This document shows positions 9,264 to 17,118 of a stretch of DNA of 45,019 nucleotides, piece by piece. Under the pieces are notes generated by a model. The model saw nothing but the letters and a program-made list of their open reading frames with translations, made no database searches and had not been told where the DNA came from. The position numbers and the translations under genes were made by a program. Source of the DNA: Helicobacter cynogastricus (GTDB lineage: Bacteria; Campylobacterota; Campylobacteria; Campylobacterales; Helicobacteraceae); contig NZ_FZMQ01000008.1 in the NCBI RefSeq assembly GCF_900197855.1, positions 1 through 45,019 of the forward strand, in the 5' to 3' direction. The number at the start of each line of letters is the position of its first letter. Position 1 is the first letter of the stretch.

Positions 9264-11405
9264 ATGAAACGCATTTCTGTAGACATTGGCGGGACTTTCA
9301 CCGACTGCTTTTTTGCATGGGATGGCAAGTATATTGAATCTAAAGCCCTCACCACGCATCATAACCTCTCTTTGGGCTTTAATGCTGCGCTGGATAACGC
9401 CTGTAAAATGGCAGGGCTCACACGCGAACAAGTGCTTAAAGAAGTGGACAGCGTGCGCTATGCTACCACTCTGGGCACAAATGCGCTCATTGAGGGCAAG
9501 GGCCCTAGAGTGGGCGCGATTGTTACGCATGGCTTTGAGGACACCATTCACCTATCCCGTGGTAAGGGATATGGGGAGGGCTTAGATGTTACCGAGCAGG
9601 GCAATATGCCCAATGCCCAACGCCCCGACCCAATAGTGCCTAGGCGTATGGTGCGCTCAGTCAAGGAGCGCGTAGATAGTGTGGGGGAAATCTTAGTGCC
9701 TTTGCAAAAAGAGGATGTCAGAAAGCAGGTGCGCGATCTGGTGGATAATGGCGCGCAGGCGATCGTGGTCGCGCTCACCAATGCCACTGAAAACCCCAGC
9801 CATGAGCAACTAGTGTTAGAGACCATTTTAGAGGAATACCCCGCGCATGAATTAGGCGCGATCCCAGTGATTTTAAGCTCTCAGGTTTCCGGGCGCAAGG
9901 GCGAATATGTACGCGCCAACACAACCATTATTGACGCGTTTTTATATGAAATCATGTTCCATGCGCTCAGTCAACTCAGCTCCAACCTGCGCGATAGCGG
10001 GTATGCTAAACCCATGCTAGTGATTCACAATAGCGGAGGGATGGCACAGAGCAACTCCACTGATAGCCTGCAAACCATCCACTCCGGACCAGTAAGTGGG
10101 GTGAGCGCGTCTCAGCACCTCTCAGAAACTACTGATATTGGTAATGTGGTGTGTATGGATATGGGCGGGACTTCCTTTGATATAGGGATTTTGCCCAAGG
10201 GCGGAGTTAAACACTATGACTTCCAGCCCGTGATCTGCCGCTGGTTAGTAACTTTGCCTATGATTCACCTCAACACCTTAGGGGCGGGGGGTGGCTCGAT
10301 TGCCACTTACGATCGCATCCACAAGGCGGTTAAAATCGGTCCTGAGAGCGCGGGCTCAGATCCCGGGCCTGCTTGTTATGATCGGGGCGGACTTAATCCC
10401 ACAGTAACGGATGCAGACCTTCTGCTAGGCTATTTAGACCCTGAGAACTACGCCAATGGGGTGATCAAGCTCAACCCCAAACGCTCTAAATTTGTGATTG
10501 AAGACAAGCTTTGCGATCCCCTTGATTTGGATGTGATTGAAGTCGCTAAGGTCATTAAGCGCACTGTAGATGAGCAAATGGCGATTGGTATTGAAATGGA
10601 GCTACGCAAAAATGGGGGCAATGTGGATGAATTTACTATGGTTGCCTATGGGGGCAATGGGCCTTTACATGCCTGTGGGATCGCCTACCATGCAGGTATT
10701 AATAAAATCCTTTTTCCCCCCTTTGCCTCAGTCTTTTCAGCCCTTGGGGCGGGCAATATGAAACCCCTGCACATCCATGAACGCAGCGGGTATATTGTGC
10801 TCTATGAACCCATCGCGCGCAAACTCTTTGATGAATACGATCGCCTAAATGAATACATTGAGGAGTTAGAAAGACGCGGTAAGGAAGACTTGCGCCGTCA
10901 AGGTTATGATATTTCGGGCGTGCAACACCGCTTGGAGATGGACATGCGCTATGGCAACCAGCGGGTTACAACCTCTGTAGTTCTAGACATCAACCGCTTT
11001 AATGGCGTGGGGGATGTGTTGCGTGCGATTCGCACCTTCTCAGAAGTCTACGCCCAGCGCTATGGCAAGGGGGTTGAAGCTCCTGAAGCGGGTGTACGCG
11101 TGCAAACCGTGCGCGTGGCGACCTATATTGAAACCGATGTGGTGCACTTTAAGGAACTCTATAGCGATCATAAAAGACGCGTCCCTAGCGCTAAAAGCAC
11201 GCGCAAAGTGCACTATGTGAGCGAAAAAGAACCCATTGAAACGCCTATTTATGATGAGAGCGTTTTAAGCGCAGAATATGTCATCCATGGCCCTGCTATC
11301 ATCACCACCAAGAGCACGACCTACCTTGTGGAAAAGAATTGGCGCGTAGAGCCCACCCCACAGGGCGCGGTTTGGTTGCTAAAAGATAATATCAATGCAA
11401 AATAA
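9264..11405 (+). CDS. acxA: Acetone carboxylase beta-type subunit (HyuA-like ATPase)
   Basis: 713 residues, matching the usual size of AcxA/HyuA proteins. The N-terminal phosphate-binding motif VDIGGTFTD (residues 4-12), the second motif MDMGGTSFD near 298, and the downstream GAGGGS and DPGPACYDRGG segments are all canonical. In acetone carboxylase this ATP-dependent subunit phosphorylates substrates so that acetone and bicarbonate condense to acetoacetate. AAGGAGG precedes the ATG by six bases. The gene is nine bases after acxC and ten before acxB, so all three should be co-translated. It is distinct in sequence from the 636-residue HyuA-like protein upstream, so the two are not a recent tandem duplication. 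A hydantoinase role is less likely given the gamma-type partner. Confidence 0.87.
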   Translation: MKRISVDIGGTFTDCFFAWDGKYIESKALTTHHNLSLGFNAALDNACKMAGLTREQVLKEVDSVRYATTLGTNALIEGKGPRVGAIVTHGFEDTIHLSRGKGYGEGLDVTEQGNMPNAQRPDPIVPRRMVRSVKERVDSVGEILVPLQKEDVRKQVRDLVDNGAQAIVVALTNATENPSHEQLVLETILEEYPAHELGAIPVILSSQVSGRKGEYVRANTTIIDAFLYEIMFHALSQLSSNLRDSGYAKPMLVIHNSGGMAQSNSTDSLQTIHSGPVSGVSASQHLSETTDIGNVVCMDMGGTSFDIGILPKGGVKHYDFQPVICRWLVTLPMIHLNTLGAGGGSIATYDRIHKAVKIGPESAGSDPGPACYDRGGLNPTVTDADLLLGYLDPENYANGVIKLNPKRSKFVIEDKLCDPLDLDVIEVAKVIKRTVDEQMAIGIEMELRKNGGNVDEFTMVAYGGNGPLHACGIAYHAGINKILFPPFASVFSALGAGNMKPLHIHERSGYIVLYEPIARKLFDEYDRLNEYIEELERRGKEDLRRQGYDISGVQHRLEMDMRYGNQRVTTSVVLDINRFNGVGDVLRAIRTFSEVYAQRYGKGVEAPEAGVRVQTVRVATYIETDVVHFKELYSDHKRRVPSAKSTRKVHYVSEKEPIETPIYDESVLSAEYVIHGPAIITTKSTTYLVEKNWRVEPTPQGAVWLLKDNINAK

Positions 11406-11415
11406 GGAGAATCCC

Positions 11416-13782
11416 ATGCCAGATAACACTAAAGGGACTCATGTCCACGCCCACAACCACCCCCACGCGCACAGCCACCACGCGCATGGAGGGTCTAAAA
11501 AAGAATTGAGCGCAGAGGAGCAGGCTTGGGTAGATGATTTTATGAATGAAACCACGCTGTTTTTAGGCCCTGATCCAGAGATTATGCGCCACCACTCCAT
11601 TGCCAAGCGCACCCCTTTAGAGGATGAAGTGCTCAAAAAAGGGGGCGATCCTCTGCTTTATGATAGGATTCGCCGCCGCCTTAGTGGCTCGCTAGATGAG
11701 GCTTTTGAAATGTGTGAGAGCATGGGCGCAGCACCTGGGGCTAAGTGGGCGGATTTGTCCGTGGCGGTGTATACGGCTAGTGGGGATGTGTGCTACATGT
11801 CTAATCGCGGGGTGATCGCCTTTGCGGCCGTCTTGCACCACCCGATTCGCTACATCATGAAATATTGGAAAGATGAGCCCACGGTGGGCATCCACGAGGG
11901 GGATGGTTTTTTCCACAATGACGCGCGTTTTGGCTGTGTGCATAACACCGATCAATCCATGCTAACCCCCGTGATTCGCAATGGGGAGATCATCGCGTGG
12001 GTGGGCGCAACCATCCATGAGGGCGAAAATGGAGCATGTGAGCCCGGAGGCATGCCCTCAGGTTCTGAAACCCCCTTTGATGATGGCCTGCGTGGGAGTC
12101 CCATGAAAATTGTCGAGCGGGGCAAATTGCGCCGCGATTTGCTCACCTTTTTACAGCACTCCACGCGCGATCCAAAACTGATGCTAGCTGACATTAAGGT
12201 CAAAATGGGGGCGGTGCGCCGCGTGATGGACATTGTGGATCGCATGATTGATGAATACGGGATCGATGCTTTCGTGGGTGCAATTCGCATGACTGTGGAG
12301 GATGTAGAAAATGAAGTGCGCCGCCGCATTAAAGCCATGCCCGATGGCGTGGTAACTGTGCAACAATTTGTCGACTCCACGCTTAAAGAAAATATCTTGA
12401 TCAAATTCGCCTGCAAAATCACAGTTAAAGGCGATCACATGACCGTGGATTTAAGAGGCTCTGGCAAGGAGATCATCAACCGCGCGATCAACTCCCCTTT
12501 AGCCTCCACTAAGGCGTTTTTTGCCCAAGCGATTTTAAACCACTGGTGGCCCGATCTGCCCCGCTCCACCGGTGCGCTCTCTCCCATTGAGATCATCTCA
12601 GATGAGGGTACTTGGGGGGATTGCTCTTATGACGCGCCCAATGGGCAAAACCTGCAAGCCTCTTTCCGCGCCTTTAGTGCCTTGCAAATCGCCTATGCCA
12701 AATTGCAATTTTCCATGCACACCAAATACGCCAATGTGCTTGCCCCTTGGTTTAACCAAATTAATGACTTTCTTTGGGGCGGGGAAACCCAACATGGCGA
12801 GCAGGTGGGCAACCTGTGCGCCGATTTAAATGGCATGGGCGGGGGAGCTAAGGCCTTTAGAGATGGCGAGGACGCGGTCGCGCCTCTGTTTTGCGCAATG
12901 GCAGACATTGGCGAGCAAGAGGTCATGGAAGAAGAAGTGCCCTTTTTGCAACTAGTGAGTAAGCGCGTGGTGCGCGATAATCAGGGCTTTGGCAAATACC
13001 GCGGAGGCATGGGCTATGAGATGATCGTAGCTGCGCGCAACACGCCGGAATGGGGCTTTATGACCGTAACCTCTGGGGCGAAGTTTTCTAGCGTGCCCGG
13101 ACTCTTTGGGGGCTATGGGTGTGCAACCTACCCTCTAGCCATGGTCAAAGGGATCAATATTTTTGAGATCATCAAAAAGAACCCTGAAGAGTTTGACCTC
13201 TCGATGGAGCGCGTGATGAATGAACGCCCCTTTAAAGGCGGGGTTTATACCACCTATCACATGGGCTTGCAATTTGACCGCTCCCAAGAGGGCGAGTTGT
13301 ATATGATTGCCCAGGGCTGTGGGGGCGGCTATGGGGATGTTTTAGAGCGCGACCCTGAGCTAGTGATGGAGGATTTGCAAATTGGGCGCATCTCTGAGCA
13401 TGTCGCCTCTGAAATTTATAAAGTCGTGTGGGATAAAGAAACCTTTGTTGTAGATGAAGAGGCGACTAAAAAGCTACGCGCGGATGAGCGCAAAGCCCGC
13501 CTAAAAAGAGGTCTGCCCTATGATGAGTTTGTGAAAAAACATGTCAAGGACGAACCGCCTAAAGACCTTTATTATTACGGCTCTTGGGGTGAAGAAAACC
13601 CTGAAGAGTTGATCGCCACTGTATGGGATCACCATGGACCCAAACGCATTAAGGGCAAGGTGCATGAAATTCCCCTAGTGGTCGTGCCCAACCGCCATGT
13701 GCTCAAAATCGCCCAGCTAGAAAAAAGGGTGGAGGAGTTGGAGATTAAATACGAGGGCGGGGTTAGCCCCAAGTTGGTATAA
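11416..13782 (+). CDS. acxB: Acetone carboxylase alpha-type subunit (HyuB-like) with histidine-rich N-terminus
   Basis: 788 residues from the ATG at 11416. AAGGAGAA just upstream supports it over an in-frame ATG at 11395 inside acxA. It is of the HyuB / acetone carboxylase alpha family, which holds the Mn site and the carboxylation centre. Typical segments are HNDARFGCVHNTDQ, the EGENGACEPGG loop and GKYRGGMGYE. Residues 9-24 contain nine histidines (H9, 11, 13, 15, 17, 19, 21, 22, 24), alternating with small residues. I do not know this tract from the classical Xanthobacter enzyme, and it suggests metal binding or delivery. The C-terminus ends in a short coiled-coil-like stretch (AQLEKRVEELEIKYEGG). 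This is the last intact gene of the run; an imperfect palindrome follows its stop. Confidence 0.87.
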   Translation: MPDNTKGTHVHAHNHPHAHSHHAHGGSKKELSAEEQAWVDDFMNETTLFLGPDPEIMRHHSIAKRTPLEDEVLKKGGDPLLYDRIRRRLSGSLDEAFEMCESMGAAPGAKWADLSVAVYTASGDVCYMSNRGVIAFAAVLHHPIRYIMKYWKDEPTVGIHEGDGFFHNDARFGCVHNTDQSMLTPVIRNGEIIAWVGATIHEGENGACEPGGMPSGSETPFDDGLRGSPMKIVERGKLRRDLLTFLQHSTRDPKLMLADIKVKMGAVRRVMDIVDRMIDEYGIDAFVGAIRMTVEDVENEVRRRIKAMPDGVVTVQQFVDSTLKENILIKFACKITVKGDHMTVDLRGSGKEIINRAINSPLASTKAFFAQAILNHWWPDLPRSTGALSPIEIISDEGTWGDCSYDAPNGQNLQASFRAFSALQIAYAKLQFSMHTKYANVLAPWFNQINDFLWGGETQHGEQVGNLCADLNGMGGGAKAFRDGEDAVAPLFCAMADIGEQEVMEEEVPFLQLVSKRVVRDNQGFGKYRGGMGYEMIVAARNTPEWGFMTVTSGAKFSSVPGLFGGYGCATYPLAMVKGINIFEIIKKNPEEFDLSMERVMNERPFKGGVYTTYHMGLQFDRSQEGELYMIAQGCGGGYGDVLERDPELVMEDLQIGRISEHVASEIYKVVWDKETFVVDEEATKKLRADERKARLKRGLPYDEFVKKHVKDEPPKDLYYYGSWGEENPEELIATVWDHHGPKRIKGKVHEIPLVVVPNRHVLKIAQLEKRVEELEIKYEGGVSPKLV

Positions 13783-13790
13783 AATCATAT

Positions 13791-13812
13791 CCACCGCGTA
13801 GCTACTCGGTGG
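13791..13812. terminator. Imperfect palindrome after acxB; weak terminator candidate
   Basis: CCACCG (13791-13796) pairs with CGGTGG (13807-13812), and an inner GTA/TAC pair extends the stem past one mismatch. It starts eight bases after the acxB stop. No T-run follows, so intrinsic termination would be weak. It could equally be a protein-binding site. Confidence 0.35.
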
Positions 13813-13824
13813 AGACGGTCAATC

Positions 13825-14660
13825 TTGTTATCTAAAATCCGAAGCACGCACGAGAAAGGGTGTTTAAGTCGATTGTTATTTTGTGAGAGTGGCAATCCTA
13901 GTGTATTACCCCGCATTGAATCTCGTGATGTGGAAAAACTTGTAATCGTTCTACATGATATCTTTGGTTCTACAATGGCATCTTGTTACATGAAAGTTTT
14001 TTAAGGGAATACCAACACTTCATAAACCCAAGTGTAGGTAGAGATAGTTTAGAACAAAATAGAGTACCTTAAGATTTTACTCACACATGACTTCAATAAG
14101 ATTACATTTACATACAAGATTTTCCCATTATGAATAAGTCTTGAGAAATAACTTACACGCCAAAAAGCAAGATAAATGTGATTGTGTCATGTATAAACAT
14201 GAGTGTGGCGTAGGTTATGCCAATATCTTTTATTTTAATAACATTGATTATAAAACAGGAATGCCATTATAAAAAATATTAAAGTTTGCACCGTTGGGCT
14301 TGATGCTTTTTGAAAAAACGCTCTCTTACACTCTTTGCAACACAAGTTACCACTTGGAGATTTTGCGCGCATTGGACGATTAGACGATTAGAAGAGTCTG
14401 CGAAACGAGCGCAGTACTGCCAAAGGCAGAAATTACATTGTCAAAGAGAAACAAATTTTCCAATCTCTCTTTGTTTAATCTACTTAAAAAGCGTGTTGGG
14501 CAAAGCATAGTCATAAATCCCTGAAGAGGGCATAGCCCCTAGTCTAAAAAATTTTTATTGAATAATCCTGACTTGGTATTTGTTCGAGGAGAAAAACGGC
14601 ATGCAGTCTCCCAAAGCATAGCATAAAAACCGAGATCAACATTGTAGTCGGGTTACATAA
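13825..14660 (+). pseudogene. Decayed coding remnant(s), origin unidentified
   Basis: Several plus-strand frames read like real protein for 20-60 codons and then break. One runs 13825-14004 (TTG start, 59 codons, containing NPSVLPRIESRDVEKL). One near 14155-14271 contains CDCVMYKHECGVGYANIF. One near 14305-14390 contains HKLPLGDFARIGRL. Another near 14420-14515 contains KRNKFSNLSLFNLLKKRVG, and one near 14558-14626 contains NNPDLVFVRGEKRHAVSQS. A tandem duplication of GACGATTA at 14375-14390 shifts the frame and makes a TAG at 14389-14391. The pattern fits one or two old accessory genes in decay; a restriction-modification origin is only a guess. A 66-codon frame at 14310-14510 is judged a product of the shifts. 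Confidence 0.4.
14375..14390. repeat. Tandem 8-bp duplication GACGATTA x2
   Basis: Two adjacent copies of GACGATTA (14375-14382 and 14383-14390). Because eight is not a multiple of three, the second copy shifts the frame and creates a stop at 14389-14391 in the remnant reading HKLPLGDFARIGRL. Removing one copy would reopen the frame to 14510. Confidence 0.75.
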
Positions 14661-14721
14661 ATAAAACTTAAATAGAAAATCACCACAAAATAATAAAAAC
14701 TGCTTAGGATATGCCACCTAT

Positions 14722-16209
14722 TTAAAAAAGCGGAGCATCCATACTCTTAGGGACAGGTAAACCCATCAATTTCAACACGCTAGCCGCCACATTGTTTAAC
14801 CCCCCGTTTTTAATCTGCTTGATTCCCCGCCCTAACACAAAACAATAGACTTCAAAAGTACTATGATTGGTCAGCATGCCTCCATCTTTAGCGCGCATTT
14901 GCTCACAATTCCCATGGTCGCTGGTCAGCAACATTGCATAATCTAGCTCTTGAGCTAAGTTTAAAATCTGCCCTAGCTCTGTATCTAGTGCTTCTACCGC
15001 CTTGATTGCTGCTTCTAAATTGCCCGTATGCCCCACCATATCTCCATTAGCAAAATTAACAATAATAAGGTCCTTGCCTGCACGCATCCCAGCGCGCACA
15101 GCCTCCCCCACTTCAGGGGCACTCATCTGTGGGCAGAGATCGTAGGTGCTCACTTTGGGGCTGGGGATGAGGACTCGCTGCTCATTTTTAAAAGGGGTTT
15201 CTACGCCTCCATTAATAAAAAAGCTTACATGGGCGTATTTCTCTGTCTCGGCCGTATGAAGCTGGCTCAAACCCGCTTGAGCCACTATAGAGGCTAGGCA
15301 TTCCTTGATTTCCTCTTTAGGAAATAAAACCGGATAATTAAAAGAAGTGCTATAAGAAGTCATGGTAGCTATGCTCAACTCGGGCGCACCAGCTCCACAC
15401 TCGCAAAGACCCTCAAAGACTTCCAAATCTCCCCCCAACACTTGGATAATCTGGCGGGCGCGATCGCTTCGAAAATTGATCATAATCAAACCATCTCCAT
15501 CAAACATGCCTGCATAATTGCCAAAACTGGCCGGCTCAAAAAATTCATCACTGATATTTTGCGCGTACATGTTATGAATGTACTCTTCAGGGTTGAGAGT
15601 GCTTTTGTTGCGCGCATGGGCGATGCTCTCATAAGCCTTTAGAGTGCGCTCAAAGCGTTTATCTCTATCCATAGCAAAAAAACGCCCTGAAAGAGTGGCA
15701 ATGGTAATATTTTCATTACAAATGCCCTCCACGAGTGTCAGATATTCTAAAGCACTTTTAGGGAGAACATCACGCCCATCACTAATCAAATGTAACCAAA
15801 CCTTTTTGCCCGATCGCTCCAACAAGAGGGCCATGCTCATGAGATGATCGATGTGGGCATGCACGCCTCCATCACTCATGAGTCCTAAGACATGCACTAC
15901 CTCACTTTGACCAATCACATATTTAAAAGCTGGATTATCTTCTAAGAGCTCTTGATCAAAGGCTTTAGAAATGCGCACCAAATCTTGATCTAGTACCCTG
16001 CCCGCTCCAATGCACATATGCCCTACCTCTGAATTACCCATTTGATCAGAGGGCAAGCCCACACTTAAGCCATGCGTTTTAAGCAGACTATGAGGGAGAT
16101 TTGCAAACATCCAATCGTAAGCAGGCTTTTTAGCATGATAAAAAGCGTTGCCCTCAGCAAAGGGGTTATGACCAATACCATCGGTGATAATCAACAAAGT
16201 CTTTTGCAT
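14722..16209 (-). CDS. gpmI: 2,3-bisphosphoglycerate-independent phosphoglycerate mutase
   Basis: 495 residues, close to the H. pylori enzyme. It interconverts 3- and 2-phosphoglycerate in cytoplasmic glycolysis/gluconeogenesis and needs two Mn2+ ions but no 2,3-BPG. The N-terminal metal ligand is Asp10 in ITDGIGHN. The phosphorylated serine is Ser60 in QMGNSEVGH. The phosphatase-domain ligands are seen in the VGHTG and [10 protein letters not shown] motifs toward the C-terminus. The ATG directly abuts the stop of the upstream gene on the same strand, so it is probably co-transcribed and translationally coupled with it. The 3' end faces the decayed region. Confidence 0.95.
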   Translation of the reverse strand: MQKTLLIITDGIGHNPFAEGNAFYHAKKPAYDWMFANLPHSLLKTHGLSVGLPSDQMGNSEVGHMCIGAGRVLDQDLVRISKAFDQELLEDNPAFKYVIGQSEVVHVLGLMSDGGVHAHIDHLMSMALLLERSGKKVWLHLISDGRDVLPKSALEYLTLVEGICNENITIATLSGRFFAMDRDKRFERTLKAYESIAHARNKSTLNPEEYIHNMYAQNISDEFFEPASFGNYAGMFDGDGLIMINFRSDRARQIIQVLGGDLEVFEGLCECGAGAPELSIATMTSYSTSFNYPVLFPKEEIKECLASIVAQAGLSQLHTAETEKYAHVSFFINGGVETPFKNEQRVLIPSPKVSTYDLCPQMSAPEVGEAVRAGMRAGKDLIIVNFANGDMVGHTGNLEAAIKAVEALDTELGQILNLAQELDYAMLLTSDHGNCEQMRAKDGGMLTNHSTFEVYCFVLGRGIKQIKNGGLNNVAASVLKLMGLPVPKSMDAPLF

Positions 16210-17016
16210 TTAAAACACCGGATCTTCTTGGAGTAAGAAAATAGAATCGTCTTTACGCTTTTTGACCGGTTCGGGTTGAGGTTTAGTTTCGATCTTTTGA
16301 GGGGGAGGGGGAGGGGGAGGCGTGGGTTTTTTATGTGTGTTGTGTTTGGGAGAAGAGGGGCGTTTTTTGGTGTTCTTGCTCTGCGGACGAATCTCTATAG
16401 GGCGATGATTTTGCGCATAAGTGAGGTGTTTAGCTCCGGGGTTATTGTGGGCATCTACGCTTTGCTCTAAGGCAGGCATCACACCCTGCAACACCTTGAT
16501 TTTAGCCAAAATATCTTGGTAATATTCTGTAGCTACTTGATTCAAATAGTCGTTTTTTTGCCAGCGCAAGCCCTTATGGTAAGACTTGATCATGTCTTTT
16601 AAATTGCCCTTATAGGTGCGCCGCCAACTCACCAACATATCTAACGCCACTTTGGAGGCAAAAGCCCGATCGCGAATCAGCATATCCCCATAAACATTTT
16701 GCATAAAGCGGGTGTCCCGCTCGTTGTAGAGCTTGATCACTGCAGGAATATAGGCATGATAAATTCCTGCACTTGGATCACCAAAATTTACGCGGTACAT
16801 GCCGGCACACGATTCTTTCCAAGCGATAGCGGCCATCTCATAGCCCAATTCTTGCTTAAAGCCGTAGCGGTAGGCGTAAACTACAATGTCCTTTTGTTTA
16901 TCGTTAAACTTCATGGGATCATTGCATTCAGCCAAGTCTGCCCTCTGAGCTCCAAGCAAACTACAAAAACCTAAAAGCCCTAACAACACACCCCGCCACC
17001 CATGCACTCTATCCAT
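16210..17016 (-). CDS. Secreted lytic-transglycosylase-like protein with proline-rich tail
   Basis: 268 residues. Residues 1-23 look like a signal peptide (charged start, hydrophobic VLLGLLGFCSLLGA, then cleavage before Gln/Arg). The middle resembles a goose-lysozyme/SLT-type fold: AIAWKES with Glu68 as the likely catalytic acid, SAGIYH, and a helical KSYHKGLRW segment. Cys31 and Cys70 could form a disulfide in the periplasm. Residues about 195-260 are low-complexity, rich in Lys/Pro, with a run of prolines encoded by a G/C-rich hexamer repeat. H. pylori has a similar uncharacterised gene between glyS and the mutase (HP0973, from memory). Enzymatic activity is inferred, not shown. It abuts gpmI and is divergent from glyS. 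Confidence 0.65.
   Translation of the reverse strand: MDRVHGWRGVLLGLLGFCSLLGAQRADLAECNDPMKFNDKQKDIVVYAYRYGFKQELGYEMAAIAWKESCAGMYRVNFGDPSAGIYHAYIPAVIKLYNERDTRFMQNVYGDMLIRDRAFASKVALDMLVSWRRTYKGNLKDMIKSYHKGLRWQKNDYLNQVATEYYQDILAKIKVLQGVMPALEQSVDAHNNPGAKHLTYAQNHRPIEIRPQSKNTKKRPSSPKHNTHKKPTPPPPPPPQKIETKPQPEPVKKRKDDSIFLLQEDPVF
16299..16320. repeat. GGGGGA hexamer repeat encoding the polyproline run
   Basis: On the plus strand three runs of five G are separated by single A and followed by GG. On the coding (minus) strand this gives consecutive proline codons in the 268-residue secreted protein. The unit length is six, so gain or loss of units changes the proline tract without a frameshift. The G-runs could also form a G-quadruplex. 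Confidence 0.8.
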
Positions 17017-17055
17017 CCCAACCCCTATTAAGCATACTTGTTTCCATAATTTGGA

Positions 17056-17061
17056 TATAAT
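17056..17061 (+). promoter_or_regulatory. -10 element TATAAT upstream of glyS
   Basis: A perfect TATAAT in the 102-base gap between the divergent 268-residue gene and glyS, 57 bases before the glyS start. No convincing -35 hexamer is visible, as is common in Helicobacter. It probably drives glyS and the genes after it. Confidence 0.55.
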
Positions 17062-17118
17062 ACTACAAAAACCCTTTAAGCACTGCCCTTACTTATCGCC
17101 AAATCAAGAGGAGACCGC

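Larger units (their letters stand above)
13783..14721. other. Gene-poor, A/T-rich region between acxB and gpmI
   Basis: About 940 bases with no intact gene on either strand. It holds the post-acxB palindrome and a series of short plus-strand frames broken by stops and frameshifts, listed as a pseudogene. Base composition is visibly more A/T-rich than the flanking operons. No tRNA, insertion-sequence end or CRISPR repeat was seen. The last 130 bases before 14721 (the gpmI 3' side) show no strong hairpin. Confidence 0.6.

Noticed and set aside
9286-9585. 99-codon plus-strand ORF inside the beta-subunit gene.
   Set aside because: It is an out-of-frame shadow of acxA, which has the family motifs, a ribosome-binding site and full length.
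6914-11405. The two HyuA-like genes as a recent tandem duplication.
   Set aside because: They differ in length by 77 residues, in the first glycine motif and over most of their sequence, so they are ancient paralogues.
14310-14510. 66-codon plus-strand ORF taken as a small gene.
   Set aside because: It lacks a ribosome-binding site, has an unlikely composition, and arises where the 8-bp duplication mixes frames of a decayed gene.
13783-14721. tRNA, insertion-sequence ends or an attachment site in the gene-poor region.
   Set aside because: No cloverleaf, terminal inverted repeats with target duplication, or transposase motif could be seen.
16299-16320. GGGGGA run as a CRISPR-like or intergenic regulatory repeat.
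   Set aside because: The units are contiguous, only three, without spacers, and encode prolines inside an intact gene.
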